Assembly (NCBI GenBank): GCA_012656075.1
Contig: JAAKBF010000012.1
Coordinates: 434,001-498,000, forward strand
DNA: 64,000 nucleotides
Source: Phytophthora hibernalis
Lineage: Eukaryota > Oomycota > Peronosporomycetes > Peronosporales > Peronosporaceae
Direction of reading: 5' to 3'
The notes beneath the pieces are model-generated. The model saw only the letters and a list, made by a program, of their open reading frames with translations, had not been told where the DNA came from and searched no databases. This document shows, in pieces, positions 44,462 through 53,179 of the stretch. Every line of letters begins with the position of its first letter. The stretch's first letter is position 1. The translations under genes and the position numbers were made by a program.

Positions 44462-45804
44462 GACCTACTCGTATTCCCGGTTTACTTCTCCTATGGCTGC
44501 CATTACTCTTGATGTAGCATCTGACGTTTCGCAAGCTTGCACTGTGTCTTGGACTTGCGCTTCCCGCTGCAACACTTGTATTCCGGGTTTAGTTCGACGC
44601 AGCACACCCATTTCACGTTCTTGATCCATCGCTGGTAGCTGAGAGGGGGACAACCATTGGCGGATCGTGACTGGTGTTATAATCATCGAGCATGATAAGT
44701 CGATTTCCAGGTCCATGCGAGATCCCAACGAAGCAGTGTCCGAGCCCATCTTCACCAGCACTCACGATATAAACTCCAGTCTCCAGCTTTGTGCAGAATT
44801 CTCGGAATGTACGAAGGTTGGAGCTCAAACTCGAATGAATGTTGGCCATCAAGCGATCGTAATTCAATGGCACGCTTTTACGCTGCAGCAGCTTGAAAAA
44901 TTGGGTGGCGTCCTCGCGTGACACACCATACTGGATAGCAGGGGTCGTGTTTATTCGAACGCATCCCAAGTTTCCATTGTGACCAATTTTGGCTGTCCAA
45001 GATTGTACAGCGCCGACCGGAGAGCATCCATGAAGCATGTTCCCGCTTCTGAAGCAACATCACGCTCCGTGGCCCACGAGGTAAATGATCCCGGATTGCC
45101 AGACGCCTTCCATTCGTCCACTCTTTGCATAATGGGGCGGGTCGTAGCTTTCTCCAGCTGCTCAGCTCAGACCCAGCTCATCTGCAAAGGGTTTACCCTT
45201 CCAATGAACTAAATAACAACGATGTGGGGTCTCACCGTGAGAATCAAGCAAGCGCACGATGGGAGCACCAGAACCGTAATCCCACGGAGCCTCTGGGTTG
45301 TACAAGTTTTGGTGATTCATTGACGGATGTGCGAGCCGGTGGTGCAGTCAGTGGTGGGTGCCAATAAAATGTGTCATCGCCGCGGCGCAAGCGGGCGCGA
45401 TGCGTATGGTTCAAGTCGCCGTCATCATCGCTGTCATCGAAAAGACCCGTCTCAGCCGCCGTTATACGAGTCCCAGAAGCTATTTGGCGTTTATCAGATT
45501 TTTCTGATTCTGATTGTAATTCTACATCTGAGATTACCATCAAAATCTCGTACACGAGCTCAGAAAGCGACATCGAAGGTTTGAGTGTCGCGGGTGTGGT
45601 AGGAACCACTTCAGGCGCCGCGGAGCCATCATCGGACATTACAGGGAAAGCCACGGGCGGCGTTGAAAAAGCCGCAGGCGAGGAATCCACTGAAGAAGCC
45701 GGGCTCGCTTCAAAAGCTGACATCTTGCTGTTCGCAGTAATCGCATTCCACAATTCATCTGAGGAGTAACCATCGTCAACATGACGCCCAGTAGGATGCA
45801 TCAC
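44462..45804 (-). pseudogene. Antisense gene of element A: chromodomain-like plus papain-like Cys protease
   Basis: Minus strand, opposite to pol. From 45804: an acidic, Ser/Pro-rich disordered N-terminus (45804-45300); then a chromodomain-like module (GAPIVRLLDS, RCYLVHWKGKPFADELGLS, 45290-45180); then a protease-like domain. The candidate nucleophile is in SEAGTCFMDALRSALYNLG (Cys codon 45035-45037), the candidate histidine in GLGHCFVGI (44736-44738) and an acidic LDDYN near 44680, an order and spacing that fit papain/OTU-type folds. The C-terminus (44660-44465) is Gln/Glu-rich. Frame changes near 45280, 45190 and 44950 interrupt it. Assigning protease activity is inference; the three motifs are seen. 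Confidence 0.6.
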
Positions 45805-46053
45805 AGGCGGGGTGACGAAGTTGGCAGAGCAGGGGTCGCACGGGGAGGTATGTCAAGCGAAATAGCCTGAGCAGGCGCGACAGTGCGTGTCATCTGCAGC
45901 AGCACACGACCTACTACAGCCCGAAGGAATCAGGCCGCTCAGCGAGCGGCGTGAGGCAAGCGGGTCAAGCTAATCCCAGCGACAGCAGTTCACCCCGAAG
46001 TGCAATCAGGAATATTGAAGCCAAAGGGTCGCGCAGGACAGAAGAAGGGTGAG

Positions 46054-46250
46054 TGTAAGCCAATCAGCTACAAGTAAGTAGGTGACTCAAGTTTAATATG
46101 GTTTAGTGAAATACAATCAGGCAGATGTACGGCGGCTGTGGGAGCTTGTAGAATGTTCTAGAAGCTTCCATCCGCCCGAACTGTGGTGGCAGCACTTTTA
46201 CTTTGGCGCGACCTCCATCAAGAGACCCTCTTCAAGATATACCTGGTCCA
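46054..46250 (+). repeat. 3' LTR of element A
   Basis: 197 bp, preceded by a purine-rich tract. It pairs with the split 5' LTR. Confidence 0.88.
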
Positions 46251-46640
46251 AAAAGAGAATTGTCTAGCTCAACAGTACCTTTCTTTGGGGTTCCCAATAT
46301 CGATGTAATAATGGCTGTCGTTGGCTCTGGTCGTCGTCAATTGAACCTGCGCTGTTCTCGGTCAGTCCAAATGTCAGTCGTGAGGCAATTTTAGCAACAT
46401 TCCTTTGGAAGTAGATCCTTCAACTTGACACGAAGTTCTTCGGCAGTGCACGCGCTTCAGTCTTCCCAACTTGGCAGTAAATCTCCTCGTCGCACTGGAG
46501 ACACCAGGCAAAAGCAGCTTGTTGTGTGCGAAGCTTGTAATATGGTACGTCGCGGTACTTGTACTTTGCAACCGGCCGAATTATCAGCCATGTGTGCTCG
46601 GACCATGTTGTAGACGATTTTGTGGGGTCCCGGGCCTTCG
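46251..46640 (-). pseudogene. hAT transposase N-terminal fragment (BED finger)
   Basis: Minus strand: a BED-type zinc finger start (FAWCLQCDEEIYCQVGKTEA, about 46500) and, after frame breaks, CLTTDIWTDREQ (about 46385), the hAT motif preceding the first catalytic Asp region. It is cut on the left by the 3' LTR of element A and followed on the right by the MULE at 46655. The orientation matches the C-terminal fragment at 27640, but too much of the middle is missing to prove one parent. Confidence 0.65.
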
Positions 46641-46980
46641 GAGCCGGTTCATGTGACTGGCTAAGGAGGGCCATTTGCGGGCAAGGCCATTTCCATAGAC
46701 AGGCAATAAAATCGACAATTGTACAAACAGCACCACCCGTTCCGTCCCATTATGCCGTTCCCACTACAGTCGAAATCTTGTCTAAGCCTGAATTTGGAGG
46801 CTACAGACCCCCACATCTTTTAAAATTGAATGATTGGTGGTGGATTTACGGGATAGCTATTCTCGTGGCATTTCTATCACGCTCAACCACTCTCAACTTT
46901 TGTTCTCAGCTGGCCACTCTCGCATTTGAGCCCAACACCGCAAACTACCAGCACCTTCACCTCTCAACTTCTCATTCTCA

Positions 46981-47249
46981 GTATGGAAGACCACACCAGC
47001 ATCTCCGAGTTCGACTCTGCGTCGTTTTCAGCGGAATTTACGATCCCCTCCTCCGGCGAAAGCCTACCCGTCAGAGGACGAGGATCTTGCTTCTCTCCAT
47101 CATTGGACGAGAGAGCATAACTTTAACCTAATAAAACGTCGATCTTACTACACTGACGACTCGAAGACTACTGTTTGGAAACGAGGCTTAGAGTGTGACC
47201 GCTCTGGCGCGCTGAAGCAAACACAACACCAAGACATGGATTCGAACTA
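46981..47249 (+). pseudogene. MULE transposase N-terminal zinc region
   Basis: MEDHTSISEFDSASFSAEF start, then after a frame slip near 47070 SEDEDLASLHHWTREHNFN and IKRRSYYTDDSKTTVWKRG followed by LECDRSG. This is the FAR1/WRKY-GCM1-like pattern of MULE proteins. It ends at a stop near 47249 with no catalytic domain following. Confidence 0.65.
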
Positions 47250-47380
47250 GTTGTGGTGATCTTTACACGGTCTTCAAGAGCCTATTACCCTGGTGGCATG
47301 GAGTCGCATCTGACACTCAGTTACTCTCATCGCGCAATGCTGTTATCACGCCATTTGCACTTCAACTAAGTCGCTATTCA

Positions 47381-47922
47381 GTGATAGTCCGTGTGGTCAG
47401 TGTGTACGCCCTCACGGCAACAGAAGCGCTGTGGTACGACGCGTCAAAGATTGTACACGCTCGGGTGCAACGGGATGTGTGCTCTGGTGTTTACCGCTCC
47501 GTGTACGGCAGACCTGTCTCCACGATCTCATCGCTATCATCGAGTCAAATGGACGGCTACGATTACAGCCAGACAACTACGCCAAGCCCTGGTGGATTGA
47601 CCGGTTCACTAGCGAACGCGGACTTCGAAGAGTGCTTGAGCCAGCTCATATCTCAGCCGCGTCCCGAGCGTGGACGCGTCCAGCACCCCACCGAGTGAAT
47701 GGCGGAGTGAACGGTACTCGGCGAGAACCGACGTTTAGCGAGCGAGTTGATCTGAACCACCCCGTAACCCCTACATCGGTACCGGCGAACATCTCCTCCG
47801 CCAATATAGTTGTGCTGCCACCGGCAAGCGAGGTGCTTTCGTCAAGTAACCCTGAAAGTCTAGCCTTCCAAGAACGCTTTGCTCCTCCTCGGGCGTGGGG
47901 ATACGCTGGTTGGAGAGTTTAG
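47381..47922 (+). pseudogene. MULE transposase C-terminal (SWIM-like) remnant
   Basis: Contains VRRVKDCTRSGATGCVLWCL and LPLRVRQTC, resembling a SWIM zinc finger (C-x-C...C-x-H) with lost Cys/His positions, followed by NYAKPWWIDRFTSE and a Ser/Pro-rich tail. The 130 bp before it are unrecognised, so the DDE core between the two remnants has been deleted. Confidence 0.5.
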
Positions 47923-48022
47923 AAACTTAGTATACGTCATTTCGTAGTCTTTAATCCAATTAACATAATCTGATTTCAATGATCATTTAGGTGTCCAACC
48001 GTATTTTTGTCTTTGATTATGA

Positions 48023-48871
48023 CTAATCTCTGCTTGTCCTTCTACGCAAGCTACATCTTATGCGGGCGCGAAATGTGTGTTCGATAGGAGCTGCGGTTAG
48101 TGTACCCGCGTTTGCAGACACAGCACACCAGCTTAGTGGATCGTTTTCATGCTTTAGTTTCTCCTTGTTCTTGCCACAGCTTGGATTCTTGACGCAAAGC
48201 CAGCGGTGCTTGCGCATCTTGTCGCTCTCATACATCTTGAGACCGCAGAACTGACAGTGGTACGTCTTAAAGAGCACGCTAGACACAACGTCCGGTTCCC
48301 AGCGCATGCCCTCAAACGCGAGGTAGCAATCTATGCGATGGTTGATGGCGTCGTAGGCGACACCGTTGTGAATCAAATCACCTCGAAAGATAACACAAAA
48401 TCCGACAGGGATCTTCACCACCCGAGCCTCGGAGTCGTTCCTTGACTCAAAGCAACCACTGAATACCTTCAGCTGCGTGTTCTCTTGGAAGGAGAAGATC
48501 GTGCTGGCTGGAATACGCCCTTTGCGAGCCTGGGCCTTGAGAATCCCCGGCGGATAATCTTGATGCGGCTCCTGCTCTCTACCACCTGGAAGTGATCGCA
48601 TGTAAGAGAATTCACGAGGAATCCATGCCGAGTTGATGCAGTTTGTGCTGTCGAGAAGCGCGCGTTGCAGTTCTGCAACAGCACCAGACGCCGCGACCCT
48701 AGATTAGGCTCGGAACTCGTCGTCTTCGTTACCGCCAACCTTCTCGAAGACAGACTTGTAGGTCATAGACTTTGCCTCATTGAGCAGGGATGTAATTATG
48801 CTGTCGGATAGACCCAGGTCAAGCACCTGGTAGCACCGAGGGGGAAGACTGCTTATCGAGTTGGACGCCAT
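48023..48871 (-). CDS. 2-oxoglutarate/Fe(II) oxygenase-like cargo gene with zinc finger
   Basis: About 283 codons on the minus strand in one continuous frame, with a single in-frame TAA (48704-48706). Start MASNSISSLPPRCYQVLDLG. The double-stranded beta-helix core shows the metal motif PHQDYP (His-x-Asp, 48551-48568), strands IFSFQENTQLKVFSG and VKIPVGFCVIFRGDLIHNG with the distal His (48368-48370), and NHRIDCYLAFEG with the Arg expected to hold 2-oxoglutarate. A C2HC-like finger follows (YHCQFCGLKMYESDKMRKHR WLC). Such enzymes hydroxylate proteins, nucleic acids or small molecules; substrate unknown. It points towards the MULE remnants and lies wholly inside the TIRs. Apart from the stop it is the best preserved frame nearby. 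Confidence 0.7.
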
Positions 48872-49098
48872 TCGAAAGTGAAGCGGAAACGCTACCTTGG
48901 GACGGGAACGTTTCCAAACATGAAGGTTTTGTATGGGCCTCCGTAGCGGGAACGGCATTCTGGGACGGGAACGCCCAGATTTGATATTGAATTTTGTATG
49001 CTGACGTATTATGGTGGTGATAACAAGTCGTCTCGATGCTGAATTGGTGCCTGTCTATGAAAATGGCCTTGCCCGCAAATGGCCCTCTTTAGCCAGTC

Positions 49099-49580
49099 CT
49101 TTACATGCACATTATTTAAAAGGTCCAGATCAGTGGCACATGTCTTCTTTTTATCCTCTGTTCATCGTCAGATGTGTTATGACCCAAGAAAATCACTCTG
49201 ATACCACCGACTAGGTATCCCCGAAAATAAGTCCATACACAAGCAGCAGCAGCCACCGTTCGTTGATCAAGCTAGCTATCTGCGTGGATGCCGCCCCGTC
49301 GGCCGAGTACCGCAGCATAGAGGGATGAGCCCGGTCGTGCTGCCTCCAGCAGCAGCAGCGGCAGTGAAGCATACGCAGATAGCCCGCCACCCACGATACC
49401 ACATCACAAAAGAAGAAACGGGCAAGAAAAAGCTCTTCACTCCGGATACGTGAACACGCCAAGCGGCCCAAGCACAGATCTCGAGGTCGCTCTCCTGTAG
49501 ACGTAGCCACCCTTCAAGCCGCCGTGAGTTGCCGTCAGAATATTATGGATCTGATTAGCCCCACGCGAGCCCGACACACC
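49099..49580. other. No recognised gene
   Basis: I see no motif. A minus-strand open frame (49211-49510) is Cys/Arg-rich and probably spurious. Confidence 0.4.
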
Positions 49581-49614
49581 GGAATCGAGTTAAATCTGCA
49601 CAAGCGTATCTGCT

Positions 49615-49944
49615 GTGGCTCGCGTAGACAACGATAGTGGCGACATTGTCGCTCAAGATGAGCTGGTGCATGTTCCTGCGCCTGATGTCAGCGCGTTCGA
49701 CAGCTGGGACGCTCTTGAAGCCTACTTCAAAATGTACAGCAGACGCACATTCCAGGTTTGTTGTGTACTACTGAAACTTCTTGGGATTGCACTTCGTCGT
49801 CTGCTCGGTCGGTTACCTTTAGACACACGTCCTGCGTGTACTGGAGCGTGGCTTATGGGGTCAACCGTTGAAGTGACACGAACGTGGCGATCTGATTGGG
49901 TGGTTATCTGCGATTGGGATGATATGATTGGTCTGTACGGTTGA
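49615..49944 (+). pseudogene. MULE transposase N-terminal fragment
   Basis: ELVHVPAPDVSAFDSWDALE, then AYFKMYSRRTFQ followed by a gt donor, closely paralleling 19040-19127 (SADWDDLERYLRSYSKRTFQ|gt). The following exon is not recognisable. Downstream, 49991-50003 and 50055-50067 carry the CGTTCCCGTCCCA motif found in the TIRs of the 46655-49098 element. Confidence 0.65.
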
Positions 49945-50205
49945 AGTCGGCACTGCATATGTGATTGGCATGCATATTGACGAGACCAACCGTTTCCGTC
50001 CCATGTGTCCGTTCCCGTTGCATGGCACCATACAAATCTCAAGTGACATGTTGGCGTTCCCGTCCCATCGGGCCGTTCCCGCTGCACACACAGCTTCATT
50101 GCATGGTAAGTGAAGGGGCACTAGGAGTAGCGCCATTAGGAAAGAGAGCAAGCAGGACATGGACTTCTAACTAAATCGACTTCTAAGCTACGTCTACATT
50201 CGCAA

Positions 50206-50496
50206 TTGGTTATGAGCCCAAGCTACGCTGACACCGTCAAACTCGTGAAAGGCAACTACTTCCACTGGGAATTCAACATGAGGATGAAGCTCTCGCGCAA
50301 GGGACTTCTGGTCCATATCATCAAGCCAGAATTCGATGCGCTGAGCGACCGCTCCACGGCACAATGGAAGACGAACGATCTGAAAGCCCAGCCGGGTCAT
50401 CTTCGCCAGGTCTTGAGACTTATCGGAGATCGCACCCAAATCGCACTCACGATCACCATGGGGTCCGCACCGCGGGCTGAACTGGACTTCGTCTAG
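50206..50496 (+). pseudogene. Ty1/Copia gag N-terminal fragment
   Basis: YADTVKLVKGNYFHWEFNMR, then MKLSRKGLLVHI and W-K-x-N-D-L-K-A: the typical N-terminus of Copia Gag (L-x-x-x-N-Y-x-x-W-x-x-x-M/R). The frame ends at 50496; 50497-50960 is coding-like in pieces (charged, Lys/Arg-rich) without zinc knuckle or pol. Isolated fragment. Confidence 0.7.
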
Positions 50497-51216
50497 GAAC
50501 TGAACACACATACTTCGAGGTCTCCGGGCAGATCATCTTCGACAGACCTTGGATTCTTGTTGGAGGACGAACCCCATCGTCCTCACGATAAACATGAAGT
50601 CCACACCCCGGGGCTCTACGTAAACATTCGGGTTCCAGACCCCGGGCGGATTATCTTCGGATGCCGGACTTCCTAGGGGGACACACAAAATCCAGCCTCG
50701 AGACTGACAGGGGCCGTTCCCCGGGTCTTTATCGGACCTCTTCGTCCGGGAGCTCGTTCCCACTCTGCATAGCCCGGATACGAACGCGAGCAAAGAGAGG
50801 GTGATGGAGCAACGGACAAGAAGAAAACTGCAGCGGACAAGGCTCCGTTCAAGGCGAGGTCGAAGAGAGAAGAACAAAATGAAGACCAGTCCCCATGTTG
50901 TCGACTCCGAGATGGACGAAAGAGTAGACGAAGAGAGTTCTAGTGCTGTATTATCCTCGTCCGCTGCACGCGGTCACTGACTGGTATGCTGTTGTGCGCA
51001 TGCAGTATATACTACATGTACTGATTGACGACGTTTATTGTGTGGTCTAAAGCGGAGACCTTCCTGTGGGCTCTGTACCAATGGAGCTTGCACCAGAACG
51101 AGAAACACGATAAGCTGCAAGATCAGTCTTTGCCACCATGATGTATATACAACAACATGTTCGTTTGAGGGTAGGATATATACTGATATATTTGTGTTGT
51201 ATGTAGGTCTCTCAGC

Positions 51217-52796
51217 ATGAGTTCAGGCGACGTCGGGGTGGGTGATGCCACTGATGCGAATGTGGTATTGTCAAGCCCGCAACATGCAGACAACGACATG
51301 TTGAACTCCGGCGTCGAACGCAACGTAAACTCCGAGGACTGGTACACAGCGATGGAAGTGACCGATGCGGTTCAGTCCGATGGCGAGGATGAAGTCGGGG
51401 TCGAGCAGCTACCAGCAATGGCAGACGTGGATCAAGTTCCGAATGATGAACTGTGGGATGAGAGTGCAGGTGGTTTGGATGGTGATGCACTTTTAGCGCG
51501 CGAGAAAGGGCGTACTAAGCTAGAGAAGAAGCGACGGCACTTTGAAGAAGCTGTGGCTAAGCTATCTCGAATCGAAACGGGTGTACAAGTACCGACAACA
51601 AGAGCACAATGACAGCTGACGAAATGGAAGTGCTAGAGCTTTATCAATAGACGCTGAAAAATGACGGTTGGAACTTCGGTAAGTTTGATCACTCTACTGA
51701 TGTAGTATATACAACATGATCTGATGAAGCATGTTGTATTATCCACCTAGACCATTCGATACATTCTGACCGGACCGAACCGTAGCCTGCGCTGAACGCT
51801 GGAAAATATGGACCCACTCCAGCTGTAATCGATCTCGCTGAATCGCCGTTTTGACTATTTTTGTACTTCATGCCATCCAGACTATGGAGGCGTATAGCTA
51901 CCGAGAGCAACCGCTATTACAGTCAGAGTTTGAACGAGCGTGTGGACCGCATGCACGCAGCGCAGCAGGCAAGATGAGGGGAATCAACGAGCGAGGGGTG
52001 CTGTGGAAAGAGACAAAGACTCACAAGAAAATTCAACCTGAGGATCTATTGCACTGCATTAGCTTACTGGTGGTATGAATGATGTGCCCTCACAAGCGAT
52101 GCTTCACTGATCATTGGGCGACGACTGTTGTTGATGCTGTACCAAAGGATACCTTCAGCGCTTTCGTGCGCAAAGCATGTTTCAATCGTATCGTGCGGAA
52201 TCTACACTTCACCAACAACACTGACGCACGGTGCGAGACAGATCGCGCGTGGAAAGTGAGGTCGGTGGTGGCAGGAGACTTTCTGGATACATGGTACCAC
52301 CAGTCCTGCCATTCGATGAGGCCATAATCCCGTCCAGGAGCCGCCACAACGTAACGCGGCCGTTTATGATGGATAAACTGCATAACTGAGGGACAAATGT
52401 GTTCATGACCTGCTGGGCATATTGGTTTCGGTAAGTTGGCAAAGGACTCCACTGTGGAGTCTACGTTTTTGGGTATGTTCGACATGTTGTACATTAACCG
52501 TGTGTATATGAAAGATGTTGTATATACGCCATTTACGATTGAAATCGTTTGCGGAACAGACCAGCACTCCGACGAGTTATGGGGGCTCGCCAACGAAGAT
52601 TTTGGCTGATCCCAACTCGGGTCTGGCCGTTGTGATGCGGAACCTCAAAACGATTCTTCCTCCCCAGATAATCAGACTCTATCCTGCTGTAGTAACATCC
52701 CGCTTTTATACGTCAGTGCAGCTTGCGTTGCAGCTACTGGCTCGCAATGTCTACATTGTGGGTACTATTCAGACATCGTGCTCGACAGAAACGTAA
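51217..52796 (+). pseudogene. piggyBac-type transposase
   Basis: N-terminal acidic part (51217-51612). Then LLHCISLLVV, DHWATTVVDAVPKDTFSAFV, RIVRNLHFTNNTDARCETDR, AWKVRSVVAG, and PPVLPFDEAIIPSRSRHNVT holding the first catalytic Asp (about 52310). After a probable intron (gtaagttgg at about 52432), GTDQHSDELWGL and YPAVVTSRFYTSVQLALQLL, where family members have an Asp in place of Ser at the second catalytic site. Stops at 51612, 52076, 52325 and 52393 and the lost Asp show a dead copy. The expected GVDxxD region and TTAA-flanked ends are not found. Confidence 0.75.
51710..51740. repeat. Small hairpin, tacaacatg motif
   Basis: atacaacatg...catgttgtat with an 11-nt loop. Related tgttgtatatac motifs recur at about 51143 and 52513 in non-coding parts of the piggyBac region. 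Confidence 0.5.
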
Positions 52797-52868
52797 AGTT
52801 CCGAACGGGACTGGGGCCAAGATCTCATTCACGACGAAGTACGAGAGTGTGCGTTTTGCGATTGGTCT

Positions 52869-53127
52869 GTGCCCAACCTACGCCTCAACGATATGGAAGT
52901 CAATCCACGATACTTGCCACTTTATGGCAAAGCATTATGTCCAACTTGTGGCTATGCAAGAAACAAAACATGTTTCCAAGTCAAGCAGCGCGAGGTGGCA
53001 GTGCCTGTTCGTGGCTTTCGAAATGTCAGAACGGATACGTACGTGCTTTAAACGCCTGCAATTCAAGACTATTACAATGAAGGACCCTACGTGGATTTCG
53101 CGGCTTTTGAGCGGTCTTTGCAGCTGA
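52869..53127 (+). pseudogene. Unrecognised coding remnant with CPTC motif
   Basis: NLRLNDMEVNPRYLPLYGKA followed by LCPTCGYARNKTCFQVKQRE: a compact Cys pair plus a further Cys that could bind zinc. After a stop, DYYNEGPYVDFAAFERSLQL continues in the same style to about 53170. It could be the displaced 3' part of the piggyBac gene or another element. I cannot assign it. Confidence 0.35.
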
Positions 53128-53179
53128 AGTACAAGAGCGATGAAGCCGGTCGTTCTTCCCGTCATCTGACCTGGTAGAA

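Larger units (their letters stand above)
31294..46250 (+). mobile_element. Ty3/Gypsy element A (contains element B)
   Basis: LTRs of about 195 bp: the 5' LTR is 31294-31390 plus 39182-39284, interrupted by element B; the 3' LTR is 46054-46250. A purine tract (agaagaagggtgag) lies directly before the 3' LTR, and a TGG-starting candidate primer site (tggtcccagcaacc) follows the 5' LTR. Plus-strand order is gag, protease, RT, RNase H, integrase, chromodomain; an unrelated gene lies antisense between pol and the 3' LTR. The LTRs differ at many positions, so this copy is older than B. No target duplication is visible (tctga against aaaag). Confidence 0.85.
46655..49098. mobile_element. MULE-type element with long TIRs and oxygenase cargo
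   Basis: Ends are inverted copies: GACTGGCTAA(g/a)GAGGGCC at 46655 and its complement ending at 49098, with about 50 bp at over 95% identity. A further inner inverted block (cgttcc(c)gtccca...ccgttccc(a/g)cta) lies at 46738 on the left and 48930-48973 on the right, giving a TIR over 110 bp long with extra sequence on the right. Inside are the N-terminal DNA-binding and C-terminal SWIM-like remnants of a MULE transposase, without the catalytic core, plus a minus-strand oxygenase gene. A 9-bp target duplication is not clear. Confidence 0.75.
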
